The notes beneath the pieces are model-generated. The model was given only the letters and a program-made list of their open reading frames with translations, was not told where the DNA came from and did no database searches. The position numbers and the translations under genes are program-made. Positions 37,509 to 46,557 of a stretch of DNA of 64,000 bases are shown here, piece after piece. This DNA is from Candidatus Dormiibacterota bacterium (GTDB lineage Bacteria; Chloroflexota; Dormibacteria; Dormibacterales; Dormibacteraceae), in the NCBI GenBank assembly GCA_003151935.1, contig PLYZ01000055.1:1249-65248 (forward strand), written 5' to 3'. Each line of letters opens with the position of its first letter. Within the stretch, counting starts at the first letter, position 1.

Positions 37509-38884
37509 TGGCGGCCAAGCCGACGATCTCGGTCATCGGCCTCGGCAAGCTCGGCGCTTGCATCGCCGCCTGCTTCGCGCACAAGGGCTTCGAGGTGATC
37601 GGCGCCGACGTGTCCGCGAAGACGGTAGAGCTCATCAACCAGCACAAGGCGCCTGTGACCGAGCCTCAGCTCAGCGAGATGATGGCCGGCGCAGGCGAGC
37701 GGCTTCGCGCCACGCAGGACATAGCCCAGGCCGTGGTGGACTCGGACGTGACCTTGATCGTGGTTCCGACCCCCAGCACCGCCGAAGGCGGCTTCTCGAT
37801 CGATTACGTCGTCGACGCTGCCCGCTCCATCGGGAAGGGTCTCAAGGCCAAGAAGGGCTACCACCTCGTCGTCCTCACCAGCACCGTCCTGCCCGGATCG
37901 ACCGAGTACGGCATGATGCCGGTCCTCGAGCGCGAGTCGGGCAAGCGGGCCGGCAAGGATTTCGGCGTCTGCTACAGCCCCGAGTTCATCGCCCTGGGCC
38001 AGGTGATCAAGGACTTCCTCAACCCCGAGTTCCTCCTCATCGGCGAGCACGACGAGCGGGCGGGCAAGCTGCTGGCGGAGACCTATCTCGCGGTTTGCGA
38101 CAACGCTCCCAAGATCGCGCGCATGAACCTCGTCAACTCCGAGCTCACCAAGATCTCCGTCAACGCATACGTGACCATGAGAATCTCGTTCGCGAACATG
38201 GTCGCCGCCATCAGCGAGCAGCTGCCGGGAGGCGACGTCGACATCGTCACGGGAGCGCTCGGGCTCGACACGCGAATCGGAAGCCGGTACCTCAAAGGCG
38301 CGGTGGCGTACGGTGGCCCGTGCTTCCCGCGCGACAACCAGGCGCTCGCGTACCTCGCCGGCCAGCTGGGCCAGTCGGGTGCGCTGTCGGAGGCGGTTCA
38401 CAAATACAACTCGTCGAGCAACCAGAGGCTGGCCGAGCGCGTCCTCGAGCTGGTCCCCAAGGGCGGCTCGGTGGCGGTGCTCGGGCTCTCCTACAAGCCG
38501 GACAGCAACGTCATCGACGAAGCTCCCGGTTTCCTGCTGGCGCAAAGCCTCGTCGAGTCGGGCGCGACCGTCAAAGTGCACGACGCGATGGCGATGGACT
38601 CCGTCCGCCGCGTGCTGGGAGACAAGGTCACGTACGCGGCCACCGCCGAGGAGGCGATCGCCGGCAGCGACGTGGTCGTCATCACCAACCCGGACAAAGC
38701 GTATGCGGCTCTCCAGCTGGCGTCGATTCCAAGGTCGACCATCGTGATCGACGCGTGGCGGCTGCTGCGCAAGCAGGCCGGTGACTCCCCCAACTATGTC
38801 GGCCTGGGGCTGGGAGACGACAACCAGCGCCTGTCCAGCGCTCTGGCGGGCATGTGGAACGAGACGGCGCGAACCCGAGCCTGA
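37508..38884 (+). CDS. Nucleotide-sugar (UDP-Glc/GDP-Man type) dehydrogenase
   Basis: ISVIGLGKLGACIAACFAHKGFEVIGADVS...TSTVLPGSTEYGMMPVLE...YGGPCFPRDNQALAYLA...LGLSYKPDSNVIDEAPG. Confidence 0.92.
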   Translation: MAAKPTISVIGLGKLGACIAACFAHKGFEVIGADVSAKTVELINQHKAPVTEPQLSEMMAGAGERLRATQDIAQAVVDSDVTLIVVPTPSTAEGGFSIDYVVDAARSIGKGLKAKKGYHLVVLTSTVLPGSTEYGMMPVLERESGKRAGKDFGVCYSPEFIALGQVIKDFLNPEFLLIGEHDERAGKLLAETYLAVCDNAPKIARMNLVNSELTKISVNAYVTMRISFANMVAAISEQLPGGDVDIVTGALGLDTRIGSRYLKGAVAYGGPCFPRDNQALAYLAGQLGQSGALSEAVHKYNSSSNQRLAERVLELVPKGGSVAVLGLSYKPDSNVIDEAPGFLLAQSLVESGATVKVHDAMAMDSVRRVLGDKVTYAATAEEAIAGSDVVVITNPDKAYAALQLASIPRSTIVIDAWRLLRKQAGDSPNYVGLGLGDDNQRLSSALAGMWNETARTRA

Positions 38885-38889
38885 CCAGC

Positions 38890-39735
38890 ATGGCCGTCAC
38901 CACTGACAGCGCCTCGGTCATCGACCAGGTCCGCGCGTACTGGAACCGGCGGCCCTGCAACGTCCGCCACTCGACCAGCCCGGTCGGCAGCAAGGAGTAC
39001 TTCGACGAGGTCGAGGCTCGCAAGTACTTCGTCGAGCCGCACATTCCAAAGTTCGCCGACTTCGCTCGCTGGAAGGGCAAGAAGGTGCTGGAGATCGGCT
39101 GTGGGATCGGCACTGACTCGATCAACTTCGCGAGAGCGGGCGCTGACGTCACGGTCGTCGACCTTTCGGATGAGAGCGTGGCCCTCTGCAAGAAGCGCTT
39201 CGCGGTTTACGGGCAAAAGGGAAATTTCTATCTCGGCGACGCGGAGGAGCTCAGCTCGTTCGTGCCGGTGGAGAAGTACGACCTCGTCTATTCATTTGGT
39301 GTCATCCATCACACGCCACGCCCTGAGCGCGTGATCGAGCAGATCAAGCTCTACTGCAAGCCCGAGACGGAGCTCCGCCTGATGCTCTACTCCAAGTGGT
39401 CGTGGAAGGTGCTGTGGATCATCCTCGCTTACGGCCACGGCGCCTTCTGGCGCGCCGACGAGCTGGTGGCAAAGTATTCGGAGGCCCAGGACGGCAGCCC
39501 GGTGACCTACTACTACTCGTTCCGCGGCGTGCGGTGGCTGCTGCGCGACTATGACGCCGTCAAGCTCAAGAAGGACCACATCTTTCCGTACCGCATCGAC
39601 AAGTACGTGAAGTACGAGTACCAGTGGGTCTGGTACTTCCGCTGGCTCCCGACGCCCTGGTTCTCCTGGCTCGAGCGAAGGCTCGGCTGGCACACGCTGA
39701 TCACGGCCCGTCCGAGGTCTGCCCCGACAGCGTGA
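38890..39735 (+). CDS. SAM-dependent methyltransferase
   Basis: GKKVLEIGCGIGTDSINFARAGADVTVVDLSDESVALCKKRF...YDLVYSFGVIHHTPRPERVIEQIKLYCKPETE. Confidence 0.9.
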   Translation: MAVTTDSASVIDQVRAYWNRRPCNVRHSTSPVGSKEYFDEVEARKYFVEPHIPKFADFARWKGKKVLEIGCGIGTDSINFARAGADVTVVDLSDESVALCKKRFAVYGQKGNFYLGDAEELSSFVPVEKYDLVYSFGVIHHTPRPERVIEQIKLYCKPETELRLMLYSKWSWKVLWIILAYGHGAFWRADELVAKYSEAQDGSPVTYYYSFRGVRWLLRDYDAVKLKKDHIFPYRIDKYVKYEYQWVWYFRWLPTPWFSWLERRLGWHTLITARPRSAPTA

Positions 39736-40745
39736 CGGCGGCGCCGAAGGTCAGCGTCGTCGCTGCGACGCGAAATGATGAACATGGCGGCAACCAGACG
39801 GCTCGCACGCAGCTGTTCATCAACGGCCTCGCGGAGCAAGCGCTGCGATTCAAAATTCCGGTCGAGCTGCTGCTGGTGGAGTGGAACCCGCCCGCGGACC
39901 GGCCCCCGCTGGCCGAGGCGCACAGCTGGCCGCGCTCCGAGTGGTTCGCGCCCAAGGTCATCACGGTCTCCCCGGAGCTGCACCGCGCGTTCCCACACTC
40001 GGACGGGCTACCCCTGTTCCAGATGATCGCCAAGAACGTCGGCATCCGCCGCGCCTCTGCCGAGTTCGTGCTGGCGACGAATATCGACATCCTGCTGAGC
40101 GACGAGCTGTTCCAATCCTTCGAGCGCGGACTGAAACCGAACGCGCTGTACCGCGTGGACCGCCTCGACGTCGAAGCCGATCTCGACCGCAAGCCGCTGC
40201 CGTCACCGGCGGAGGTCCGCGCGCTGCCGTGGATCCGAGCGCACCGGCAGGACGGGGCCTATTACCCTGACGGCAAGCGAGAGCCGTGGTACGCGGCCGC
40301 GCGCTCCATGGTCAACCGGACGATCTGGAACGCGCTGCACGGCGGCCCATTGCCGGACCTGTTCACGTTTGCCTGCGGAGACTTCACACTCACGACAAAG
40401 GAGGTCTGGGAGGGAATGCATGGCTACCCGGAATGGCCGATGTACTCCTTCCACCTGGACAGCCTCGCCCTCGTGCTGGCGTATCGCGCCGGGGTCGAGA
40501 TGGTCAACCTGGCTCCGCCGAAGGTCGCCCACCATCTCGAGCATGGCGCTGGCTCAGGCTGGACACCGGAGGGGGCTCGCCGCCTGTTCGGGCGGCTCGA
40601 AACAGCGGGAGTGCCCTACCTGAGCGGGAACGACTACGACAGGGTCGCGCGAGAGATCTTGGGTAAAGGACCTGGATTCCACCCGCTGAACGGCCCAGAG
40701 TGGGGGCTGGTTTCTAGGGATCTGCCGGTTACGGTTCCGAACTGA
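39732..40745 (+). CDS. Glycosyltransferase-like protein, paralog of 43362-44408
   Basis: GTG start overlapping the methyltransferase stop; VSVVAATRNDEHGGNQTARTQLFINGLAEQA...LATNIDILLSDELFQSFERGLKPNALYRVDR. Confidence 0.85.
   Translation: MTAAPKVSVVAATRNDEHGGNQTARTQLFINGLAEQALRFKIPVELLLVEWNPPADRPPLAEAHSWPRSEWFAPKVITVSPELHRAFPHSDGLPLFQMIAKNVGIRRASAEFVLATNIDILLSDELFQSFERGLKPNALYRVDRLDVEADLDRKPLPSPAEVRALPWIRAHRQDGAYYPDGKREPWYAAARSMVNRTIWNALHGGPLPDLFTFACGDFTLTTKEVWEGMHGYPEWPMYSFHLDSLALVLAYRAGVEMVNLAPPKVAHHLEHGAGSGWTPEGARRLFGRLETAGVPYLSGNDYDRVAREILGKGPGFHPLNGPEWGLVSRDLPVTVPN
40702..40730. repeat. Left copy of a ~30-bp imperfect direct repeat bracketing the toxin-antitoxin island
   Basis: 40701-40730 tgggggctggtttctagggatctgccggtt, 25/30 identical to 43327-43356. 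Confidence 0.5.
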
Positions 40746-40854
40746 TTCCGGTGCATCGACTTTGGCGCGATTGCCGGCGAACCGGTAGGGGTGTTCTGAG
40801 ATCAAGCCGCACTGCAACCCTACGGTTGACCATGGGGTTTACAATAGGCTTGAG

Positions 40855-41103
40855 ATGGCAGTTCCACGTGTGGTTACCGCAGACGACTTGAGAAGCCAGC
40901 TTGGCCGTGAGCTTGATCAGCTTCGTTCGAGTGAGGAAGTCCTTTTCGTCTCCAAGCGTGGGCGGCTAGCTGCGGTCCTCATCGATGTCGAACAGTACCG
41001 AGCCATGGTCGAGCGAGCCGAGTACCTCGAGGACAGCCTCGCCGCGCTGCAGGCCCGCGAGGAAGTCGACCGGGCCATCCCCTGGTCGAAGGTCCGCCAG
41101 TAG
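40855..41103 (+). CDS. Phd/YefM-family antitoxin
   Basis: VVTADDLRSQLGRELDQLRSSEEVLFVSKRGRLAAVLIDVEQYRAMVERAEYLED. Confidence 0.85.
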   Translation: MAVPRVVTADDLRSQLGRELDQLRSSEEVLFVSKRGRLAAVLIDVEQYRAMVERAEYLEDSLAALQAREEVDRAIPWSKVRQ

Positions 41104-41105
41104 CA

Positions 41106-41369
41106 CCGAGCAAGAGGTACGACGTCCGCCTCCACCCGGAGGCGATCAAGGCGTATCGCCGGCTCCGTGGATCTGTCGCCGATCGCGTTGCGGCCGCAAT
41201 CGATGACCTCGCGATGAACCCCCGTCCGCCGGGCTCAGTGAAGCTTGCCGGGCGGGATGACTTCCGCGTCCGCGTCGGCGATTACCGCATCGTCTACGCG
41301 GTGGACGATGCCGAAGACTTCGTCCTCATCGCCAAGATCGCTCATCGTCGCGATGTCTATCGGCGCTGA
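41106..41369 (+). CDS. RelE/ParE-family toxin (start codon not identified; not in ORF track)
   Basis: Frame reads PSKRYDVRLHPEAIKAYRRLRGSVADRVAAAIDDLAMNPRPPGSVKLAGRDDFRVRVGDYRIVYAVDDAEDFVLIAKIAHRRDVYRR*. Confidence 0.8.
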   Translation, partial: PSKRYDVRLHPEAIKAYRRLRGSVADRVAAAIDDLAMNPRPPGSVKLAGRDDFRVRVGDYRIVYAVDDAEDFVLIAKIAHRRDVYRR

Positions 41370-41470
41370 TCGCCCAGGCCTACGCGTTCGCGTATGGAAA
41401 GCCTTGCGAATTGTGGTGGGCCGTACCTCTTGGGCTCTAGCGCCGTGGCCGGGAGGAAGGTGGCAGGAGC

Positions 41471-42601
41471 TCAGAGCCCACCCGGAAGCCGGCCCGCCAG
41501 CAAACCATAGGCGCCGTAGAGCGACCCCACGGCTTTGCTGGGCTGAAGGGTGACCGCGGCAGACGATGAGCTCGCGAGATCGTAGACGACCAGGTTGGGC
41601 TGAGCCTGGAGCGCAAGGAGCACCTTGCCTTTTGTGATGAAGCCGAGCTCCGCAACCTCTCCCGGCAGCTTGCGCAGCTCACCCGTCGCGCCAGTGACGT
41701 AGATGCTTGTTCCGCTGAGGTTCACGTTGTCCACGATGAAGTTCCTGGTACCGGGCTCGAGCGCCTGGTAAACAGGGTTCGGCGGAACGTTGCCGAGCTT
41801 GATCTCCGCGCCCGTCCAGTCGTAGAACATCGCGGCGGCGTCGGAGTATCTCTCGCACAGGACGCCTTCGTGGGTCGGCAATCCTAACGGAAGACCCTCC
41901 TTGGCGGGACACAACTCGGCGATTCGGTCGCCGGTCGCCGAGTTGATAAGGTGGTACCCGCCGAGGGCACCGAACGGCGTAATTGACCCTCCGCGGCCGC
42001 TCTGGCTGGCGAATGGTATGGAGACCGCCACGACAAGGTTAGTGCCGAGCCACTCCACGGGCCACTCAGCGACGCTTGGCGAGCTGAAGATGTCGACTCG
42101 GTTGGCGCCGCTCAGATCGGAGACGTACATCTGCATCCCGCCGTAAGTGATGGCGAGACCCTCGACATGGTAAGTCAGAAGCGCGACCGCGATCCTGCGG
42201 TCGTCAGGGCTCACGGAAAAACGCGCCTGAATCGTCGCCGAAGATGGAAGCGTGGCCGCCACCGCAACGTTACTGTTTGGCTCGAAGCTCTTCAGCGTGG
42301 ATGGACCATCGAGGAAGTAGACCTTGCGGTCCGACGTGCTGACGAGGGGGCCGTAGCCTCCAAAGTCCGGCGACGGCCATTGTGCCGTGACATGGCCGCC
42401 GATCCGGCCATCGACGCCGACAAGGTAGATGGAGTATTGCCCGTCCCGAGATGCTTGCTGCACCACTGCGTACGCCGACGAGAAAGCGGTGTTCGATGGA
42501 GCGGCCGTTCTGGGTGTGATAGGGGCTGAGCTCGAGGACCCGGCGTTGCACGAAGTTACCAGCACGATGGCCGTTACGGACGCCAAGAGATCCCGCCTCA
42601 T
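41471..42601 (-). CDS. Lipoprotein, possible beta-propeller, unknown function
   Basis: Lipobox LVTSCNAG; repeated segments such as RFSVSPDDRRIAVALLTYHVEGLAITYGGMQMYVSDLSG. Confidence 0.6.
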   Translation of the reverse strand: MRRDLLASVTAIVLVTSCNAGSSSSAPITPRTAAPSNTAFSSAYAVVQQASRDGQYSIYLVGVDGRIGGHVTAQWPSPDFGGYGPLVSTSDRKVYFLDGPSTLKSFEPNSNVAVAATLPSSATIQARFSVSPDDRRIAVALLTYHVEGLAITYGGMQMYVSDLSGANRVDIFSSPSVAEWPVEWLGTNLVVAVSIPFASQSGRGGSITPFGALGGYHLINSATGDRIAELCPAKEGLPLGLPTHEGVLCERYSDAAAMFYDWTGAEIKLGNVPPNPVYQALEPGTRNFIVDNVNLSGTSIYVTGATGELRKLPGEVAELGFITKGKVLLALQAQPNLVVYDLASSSSAAVTLQPSKAVGSLYGAYGLLAGRLPGGL

Positions 42602-42642
42602 GACTGTTTAACACTATGCATTCGGCGGGGGTTACGTCGCGA

Positions 42643-42909
42643 TCAGCCTCGACGTGCCCTACGTTCGCGCGGGGGCTCACGGCGCTCAAGCCGAGCCACG
42701 GCTAATTCGAGCACCGACTTCATAAGCGTCTGGTATGGCACACCCGCTCGCTTCGCCTGCCTCTTAAGCCGTTCAAGCAGATCGTTTGGAACGCGAAGCG
42801 AGACAGCGACCGTTCGCGGCCTCTCGGAGAACAGTGCATCGACGTGCTCGTCAAACTCCTCATCGGACATGTCCTCGAACGGATCAGTCCACTTCGTGGC
42901 CGTACTCAT
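42643..42909 (-). CDS. BrnA/CopG-like antitoxin
   Basis: MSTATKWTDPFEDMSDEEFDEHVDALFSERPRTVAVSLRVPNDLLERLKRQAKRAGVPYQTLMKSVLELAVARLERRE; ATG at 42909 overlaps upstream stop (ATGA). Confidence 0.75.
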   Translation of the reverse strand: MSTATKWTDPFEDMSDEEFDEHVDALFSERPRTVAVSLRVPNDLLERLKRQAKRAGVPYQTLMKSVLELAVARLERREPPRERRARRG

Positions 42910-43187
42910 CGGTAGTACCTCCTGGCAGCACGTCGGCCGGCCTGGCGCGCATGGACGGGAAAGCGGCCGGCCGGGTGGTCGACCCACACTGCCACTAGCA
43001 ATCGACCCTTCAGAGTTGCGCCAACAACCGTGTGATAGGTCACGCGCGCGCGGACCTCGGTGGACTGGATACCATCGGCGTCATTCATCGCTTCGTCGAT
43101 CTCCTCGCGGCTGAGCCTTCGCTCTGGATGGTCAGCCAGCAAGTGGCGGAGGTTCGACGCCTCCCACACCACTGGCCTAGCATCCAC
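42906..43187 (-). CDS. BrnT-like/uncharacterised toxin partner
   Basis: MDARPVVWEASNLRHLLADHPERRLSREEIDEAMNDADGIQ...GRLLVAVWVDHPAGRFPVHARQAGRRAARRYYR; translationally coupled upstream of the antitoxin. Confidence 0.65.
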   Translation of the reverse strand: MDARPVVWEASNLRHLLADHPERRLSREEIDEAMNDADGIQSTEVRARVTYHTVVGATLKGRLLVAVWVDHPAGRFPVHARQAGRRAARRYYR

Positions 43188-43326
43188 TCGCGCCCAGTAT
43201 ATACGACGAGGCAGTTAGTTGCATTACAGGTCGCATATACGAATGGTGGCTGTAGTTTCCATGGTGCATGTTCATCCGACCACCCTTCCCCCTTCGGTTC
43301 GCGTTATGGCAAGCCCGCCGAATTGG

Positions 43327-43356
43327 TGGGGGCTGGCTTCCGAGGATCTGCGGGTT
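43327..43356 (+). pseudogene. Candidate remnant of the 3' end of a 39732-40745-like glycosyltransferase (right copy of the direct repeat)
   Basis: tgggggctggcttccgaggatctgcgggtt, reading WGLASEDLRVS versus WGLVSRDLPVT of the intact gene. Confidence 0.45.
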
Positions 43357-43361
43357 TCTGG

Positions 43362-44408
43362 CTACGGGCGGACCGGTTTGGGGACCGCCGTCTCGAAATC
43401 ATGTGACGCCAGGCCCCAGTCGTCGCCGTTGATCGGGTGGAAGCCGCGGCCTCCATGCACCATCCGGCGCGCCAGGCTCCGGTACGCCCGAGTGCTCAGG
43501 TAGGGGACGCCCGCTTCGTCCAGGCGGTCGAAGAGGCGGTTCGATTCGGGCGTCCAGCCCGAGCCCTCTCCGTGCTCCAGGTGATACGCAACCATCGGCG
43601 GCGGCAGGTTCACCATGTCGGTTCCGCCCGCATACGCCTGGAAGAGCGCCACGCCGTCCATGTGCCACGAGTACGCGGGCCATTCCGGATAGCCGTGCAT
43701 GGCAAACCAGATCTCGCGGCTCGTAAGCGTGAAGTCCCCACACCCGCTGGTGTGGAGCTTGGGCAGCCTCAGGCGATCCCAGGCGGCCGCGGTCTTGCGA
43801 GTCAGCTCCTTGACAGCCGGCTTGATCGCCAGCCTGTCGCGCCCATGCGGCCGCCGGACAACCGGAGGCCGGCCGTTCGGATAGTGCAGGCCATCGAGGC
43901 GGTGCTCACGCAGCACAGGGAGCGCGCGGCATTCGGCCGGCGACGGCAGGTTGGGTCCGCCGAGCTCCGCCAGCACGTCATGCCGGTCGACTCGATACAT
44001 GGCGTTGGGCTTGAGCCCCGTTTGCAGGAAGGAGAAGAGCTCGTCGCTGAAGAGGATGTCGATATTCGTGGCGAGGACAAAGGGCGCGGTCGAGCGCCGG
44101 ATGCCGACGTTCTTGCCGATCATCTGAAACAGCGGCAAGCCATCGGCGTGCGGAAAGGTCCGGTGCAGCTCGGGCGGAACGGTGATGACCGACGGCTGGA
44201 AATGCTCGCTTGGCTCCCAATCGAGCGCCTCGACCAGGGGAGGGTGGTCGGCGGGAGGATTCCATTCCACCAGGATCAGCTCGACCGGCAGCCGGAAGCG
44301 CTCTGCCTGCTCCGCCAGGCCTTCGACGAACAGCTGCATTCGGGCGAGCAGGTGGCCTCCGTGCGCGTCATTGCGCGACGTCGCGACCACGCTGAGCAAG
44401 GGGGTCAT
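43362..44408 (-). CDS. Glycosyltransferase-like protein, paralog of 39732-40745
   Basis: ATG at 44408 (MTPLLSVVATSRNDAHGGHLLARMQLFVEGLAEQAERFRLPVELILVEWNPPADHPP...); the upstream part of the 597-aa ORF is out of frame with the flippase. Confidence 0.85.
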   Translation of the reverse strand: MTPLLSVVATSRNDAHGGHLLARMQLFVEGLAEQAERFRLPVELILVEWNPPADHPPLVEALDWEPSEHFQPSVITVPPELHRTFPHADGLPLFQMIGKNVGIRRSTAPFVLATNIDILFSDELFSFLQTGLKPNAMYRVDRHDVLAELGGPNLPSPAECRALPVLREHRLDGLHYPNGRPPVVRRPHGRDRLAIKPAVKELTRKTAAAWDRLRLPKLHTSGCGDFTLTSREIWFAMHGYPEWPAYSWHMDGVALFQAYAGGTDMVNLPPPMVAYHLEHGEGSGWTPESNRLFDRLDEAGVPYLSTRAYRSLARRMVHGGRGFHPINGDDWGLASHDFETAVPKPVRP

Positions 44409-45670
44409 TGGACCTCGCGCGCGCTCAGCTCGCCGGTCTTGTGCCACAGCACCCAGTAGTAAGCCGCGGCGAGGAACGTCTGTGAGAAGACGTTGGCCCA
44501 GGCCGCGCCGAGGCCCGCGAACGGAGGGATGAGGATGAGATTCGCGATCACGTTGACGGCGAGCGAGCCGGCCGTCGCTGCGGCGAACCGGCGGGGATCT
44601 GTGACACCGGTAAGCCCCTGGATGGCAATCGCGGCGGCCCCGGGCAGGGTCGAGATCATGAGCACGACCACGATCGGCGCCGCGACGGCGTAGCGCTGGC
44701 CGAACAGGAACGAAAGCATGGGTTGGGCGAAGACCGCGAAGACAAGCGCCGCGGGCAGGGCCAGCAACACGCTCTGGGCGGCGACACGCTTGCCCGTTGA
44801 AAGCCGCGTGCGGGGATCCTGCCCTGCCGCCTCCGACAGCGCGAGCTGACCGAGGGCCGAGGGCAGCAGCAAGTTCATATCCTGGAAGCGATAGCTGGCG
44901 CCGTAGATGCCCGCCGCCCCAGTGCCGCGCAGCAGACCGACCAGGTAATTGTCGATCCGCTGGTAGACCGAGCCGACCGTGGTCGCCAGCGCGAACGGCG
45001 CCGCTGCCCTGATCGAAAGGCTGGGCCTGGGAACGCCCGGCAGCTCGGCCACCGACTTGCCTCGGACGTACAGATAGTCGATCACTCCGACGGCCAAACC
45101 TACGGCCGAGTAGGAGACCGTCACGGCAATCAGGCCGCCTCCGGCGAGCAGCCACAGGCCGCCTCCGGCCAGCACGACCGCGCGTGAACCGATCTCACTG
45201 ATCACCTCCATGCTTATGTTTCCCGTCGCTCGGTAACCTGTGATTGTCGGGTTGTAGAATCCCGCGCCCACGATGCTCAGGCTGAACACCAACGGTACCG
45301 TGAGATTGCGATCGCGTGTCGCGAGCACGTAGAGCAGCACCATGAGAATGGCGCCGGCCACCGACAGGAGCACCCTACGGGCGATCACAGCGTCGAGCAC
45401 GGCGCGGCGGATGCGGCCGGTGTCGACGACGTCGCGGGCAAGGAGGAACTGCAGGCCGAAATCGCTGAGCGAGGTCATGATGACGACCAGCGCGAGCGCG
45501 ACGCTGAACTGGCCGAACTCCTCGAGGGTGAGACGGCGCGCGACCAGGATCACCCACACCGCCGACAGCAGTGAGGCGACACCGCGGCCGAACGACAGCG
45601 CCACCGCGCGGCCGACCAGTAAGTGCCCCGAGAGCAGCCTTATGCGAGCGGTGTTCAGGAAATCGATCAA
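44405..45670 (-). CDS. Oligosaccharide flippase (MATE/Wzx-like)
   Basis: Likely TTG start (LIDFLNTARIRLLSGHLLVGRAVALSFGRGVASLLSAVWVILVARRLTLEEFGQFSVALALV); multi-TM. Confidence 0.82.
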   Translation of the reverse strand: MIDFLNTARIRLLSGHLLVGRAVALSFGRGVASLLSAVWVILVARRLTLEEFGQFSVALALVVIMTSLSDFGLQFLLARDVVDTGRIRRAVLDAVIARRVLLSVAGAILMVLLYVLATRDRNLTVPLVFSLSIVGAGFYNPTITGYRATGNISMEVISEIGSRAVVLAGGGLWLLAGGGLIAVTVSYSAVGLAVGVIDYLYVRGKSVAELPGVPRPSLSIRAAAPFALATTVGSVYQRIDNYLVGLLRGTGAAGIYGASYRFQDMNLLLPSALGQLALSEAAGQDPRTRLSTGKRVAAQSVLLALPAALVFAVFAQPMLSFLFGQRYAVAAPIVVVLMISTLPGAAAIAIQGLTGVTDPRRFAAATAGSLAVNVIANLILIPPFAGLGAAWANVFSQTFLAAAYYWVLWHKTGELSAREVQ

Positions 45671-46557
45671 GCGCCGTAACGGCGGGCGAATCGCCAGCTC
45701 CGCAAGCGGGTCCTGATTCGCCGGCTCGCGCGCAGCGTGTGACTGAGCAGCTGCCGAGGTCGGGCCATCCGGTACTTCCATCCCACCGCGGGCCCGATCT
45801 TTCCCTCCGCGCTCATCGTCCACGTCGCGTGCGCGATCGTGTAGTAGTTCGTCCAGTGCTTCACCCAGCTGCGGTTCGTACGGGCCTCGTCGCCATTCCA
45901 CACGTCGATTGCCGGCACGTGGCCGTAGTCGTGGTTCTGGTGGATCAAGGTCACGTACTCGGTCGCGTCGATCAACGGAATGTCGGACGCGACCGTGTTC
46001 CACAAGAGCCAGTTGTCGTACGCGGTCCTTCCGATCGCAAACGGGGGCATCTGGTCGTACTGGCCTCGCGGAAACATGAAGAGGTCAATCGCGCCGGCCG
46101 AGTGCAGCTTGCCGCCGGCGACGGCGCCGGGGGCCCAACGTGTCTCCCATCCCTGGTCAAACTCGAGCAAAGTCCTGATGTCGACGTCATGCCGCTGCGC
46201 GACGAGGAGGAATCGCTTCGACCAGTCTTGCGCGAGTCGCGCCGCCTGCAGGGTGCGCTGCGTGAGGATGATGTCGGCGCTGATGAATGCCAGCACGTCG
46301 CTGTTCGCGAGCGTGTCTGCCTGCCTGAACATTCCCGACACGAGGGGCGTGCCGTACGAGTTGGCCTCGACATCCTCCACCAGCTCCACGTCAAACCCGC
46401 CGACCACCTCGGCGGTGCCGGCTTCGTTGCAGAATAGAATGATCCTCGGCTTGGGACGCAACGACAGCCAGCTTCGGATCGCGTTCTGCTGGATGATCGC
46501 TACATGACCTTTGAATGCCTTGGGTGCTGAGAAGATCGTGAGCGGCGCGGAGTCCAC
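45667..46557 (-). CDS. Glycosyltransferase-like protein
   Basis: Probable GTG start (VDSAPLTIFSAPKAFKGHVAIIQQNAIRSWLSLRPKPRIILFCNEAGTAEVVGGF); DVLAFISADIILT. Confidence 0.7.
   Translation of the reverse strand: MDSAPLTIFSAPKAFKGHVAIIQQNAIRSWLSLRPKPRIILFCNEAGTAEVVGGFDVELVEDVEANSYGTPLVSGMFRQADTLANSDVLAFISADIILTQRTLQAARLAQDWSKRFLLVAQRHDVDIRTLLEFDQGWETRWAPGAVAGGKLHSAGAIDLFMFPRGQYDQMPPFAIGRTAYDNWLLWNTVASDIPLIDATEYVTLIHQNHDYGHVPAIDVWNGDEARTNRSWVKHWTNYYTIAHATWTMSAEGKIGPAVGWKYRMARPRQLLSHTLRASRRIRTRLRSWRFARRYGA

Noticed and set aside
37223-38581. 452-aa minus-strand ORF
   Set aside because: Antisense to the nucleotide-sugar dehydrogenase; arginine/aspartate-rich shadow frame
40746-43326. Toxin-antitoxin island considered as a transposon or prophage remnant
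   Set aside because: No transposase, integrase, terminal inverted repeats or phage genes seen; kept only as an island with possible direct-repeat edges
43362-45155. Full 597-aa minus-strand ORF as a single two-domain protein
   Set aside because: Only the last ~348 aa (from MTPLLSVV at 44408) resemble a protein family; the upstream part is an alternate frame of the flippase gene
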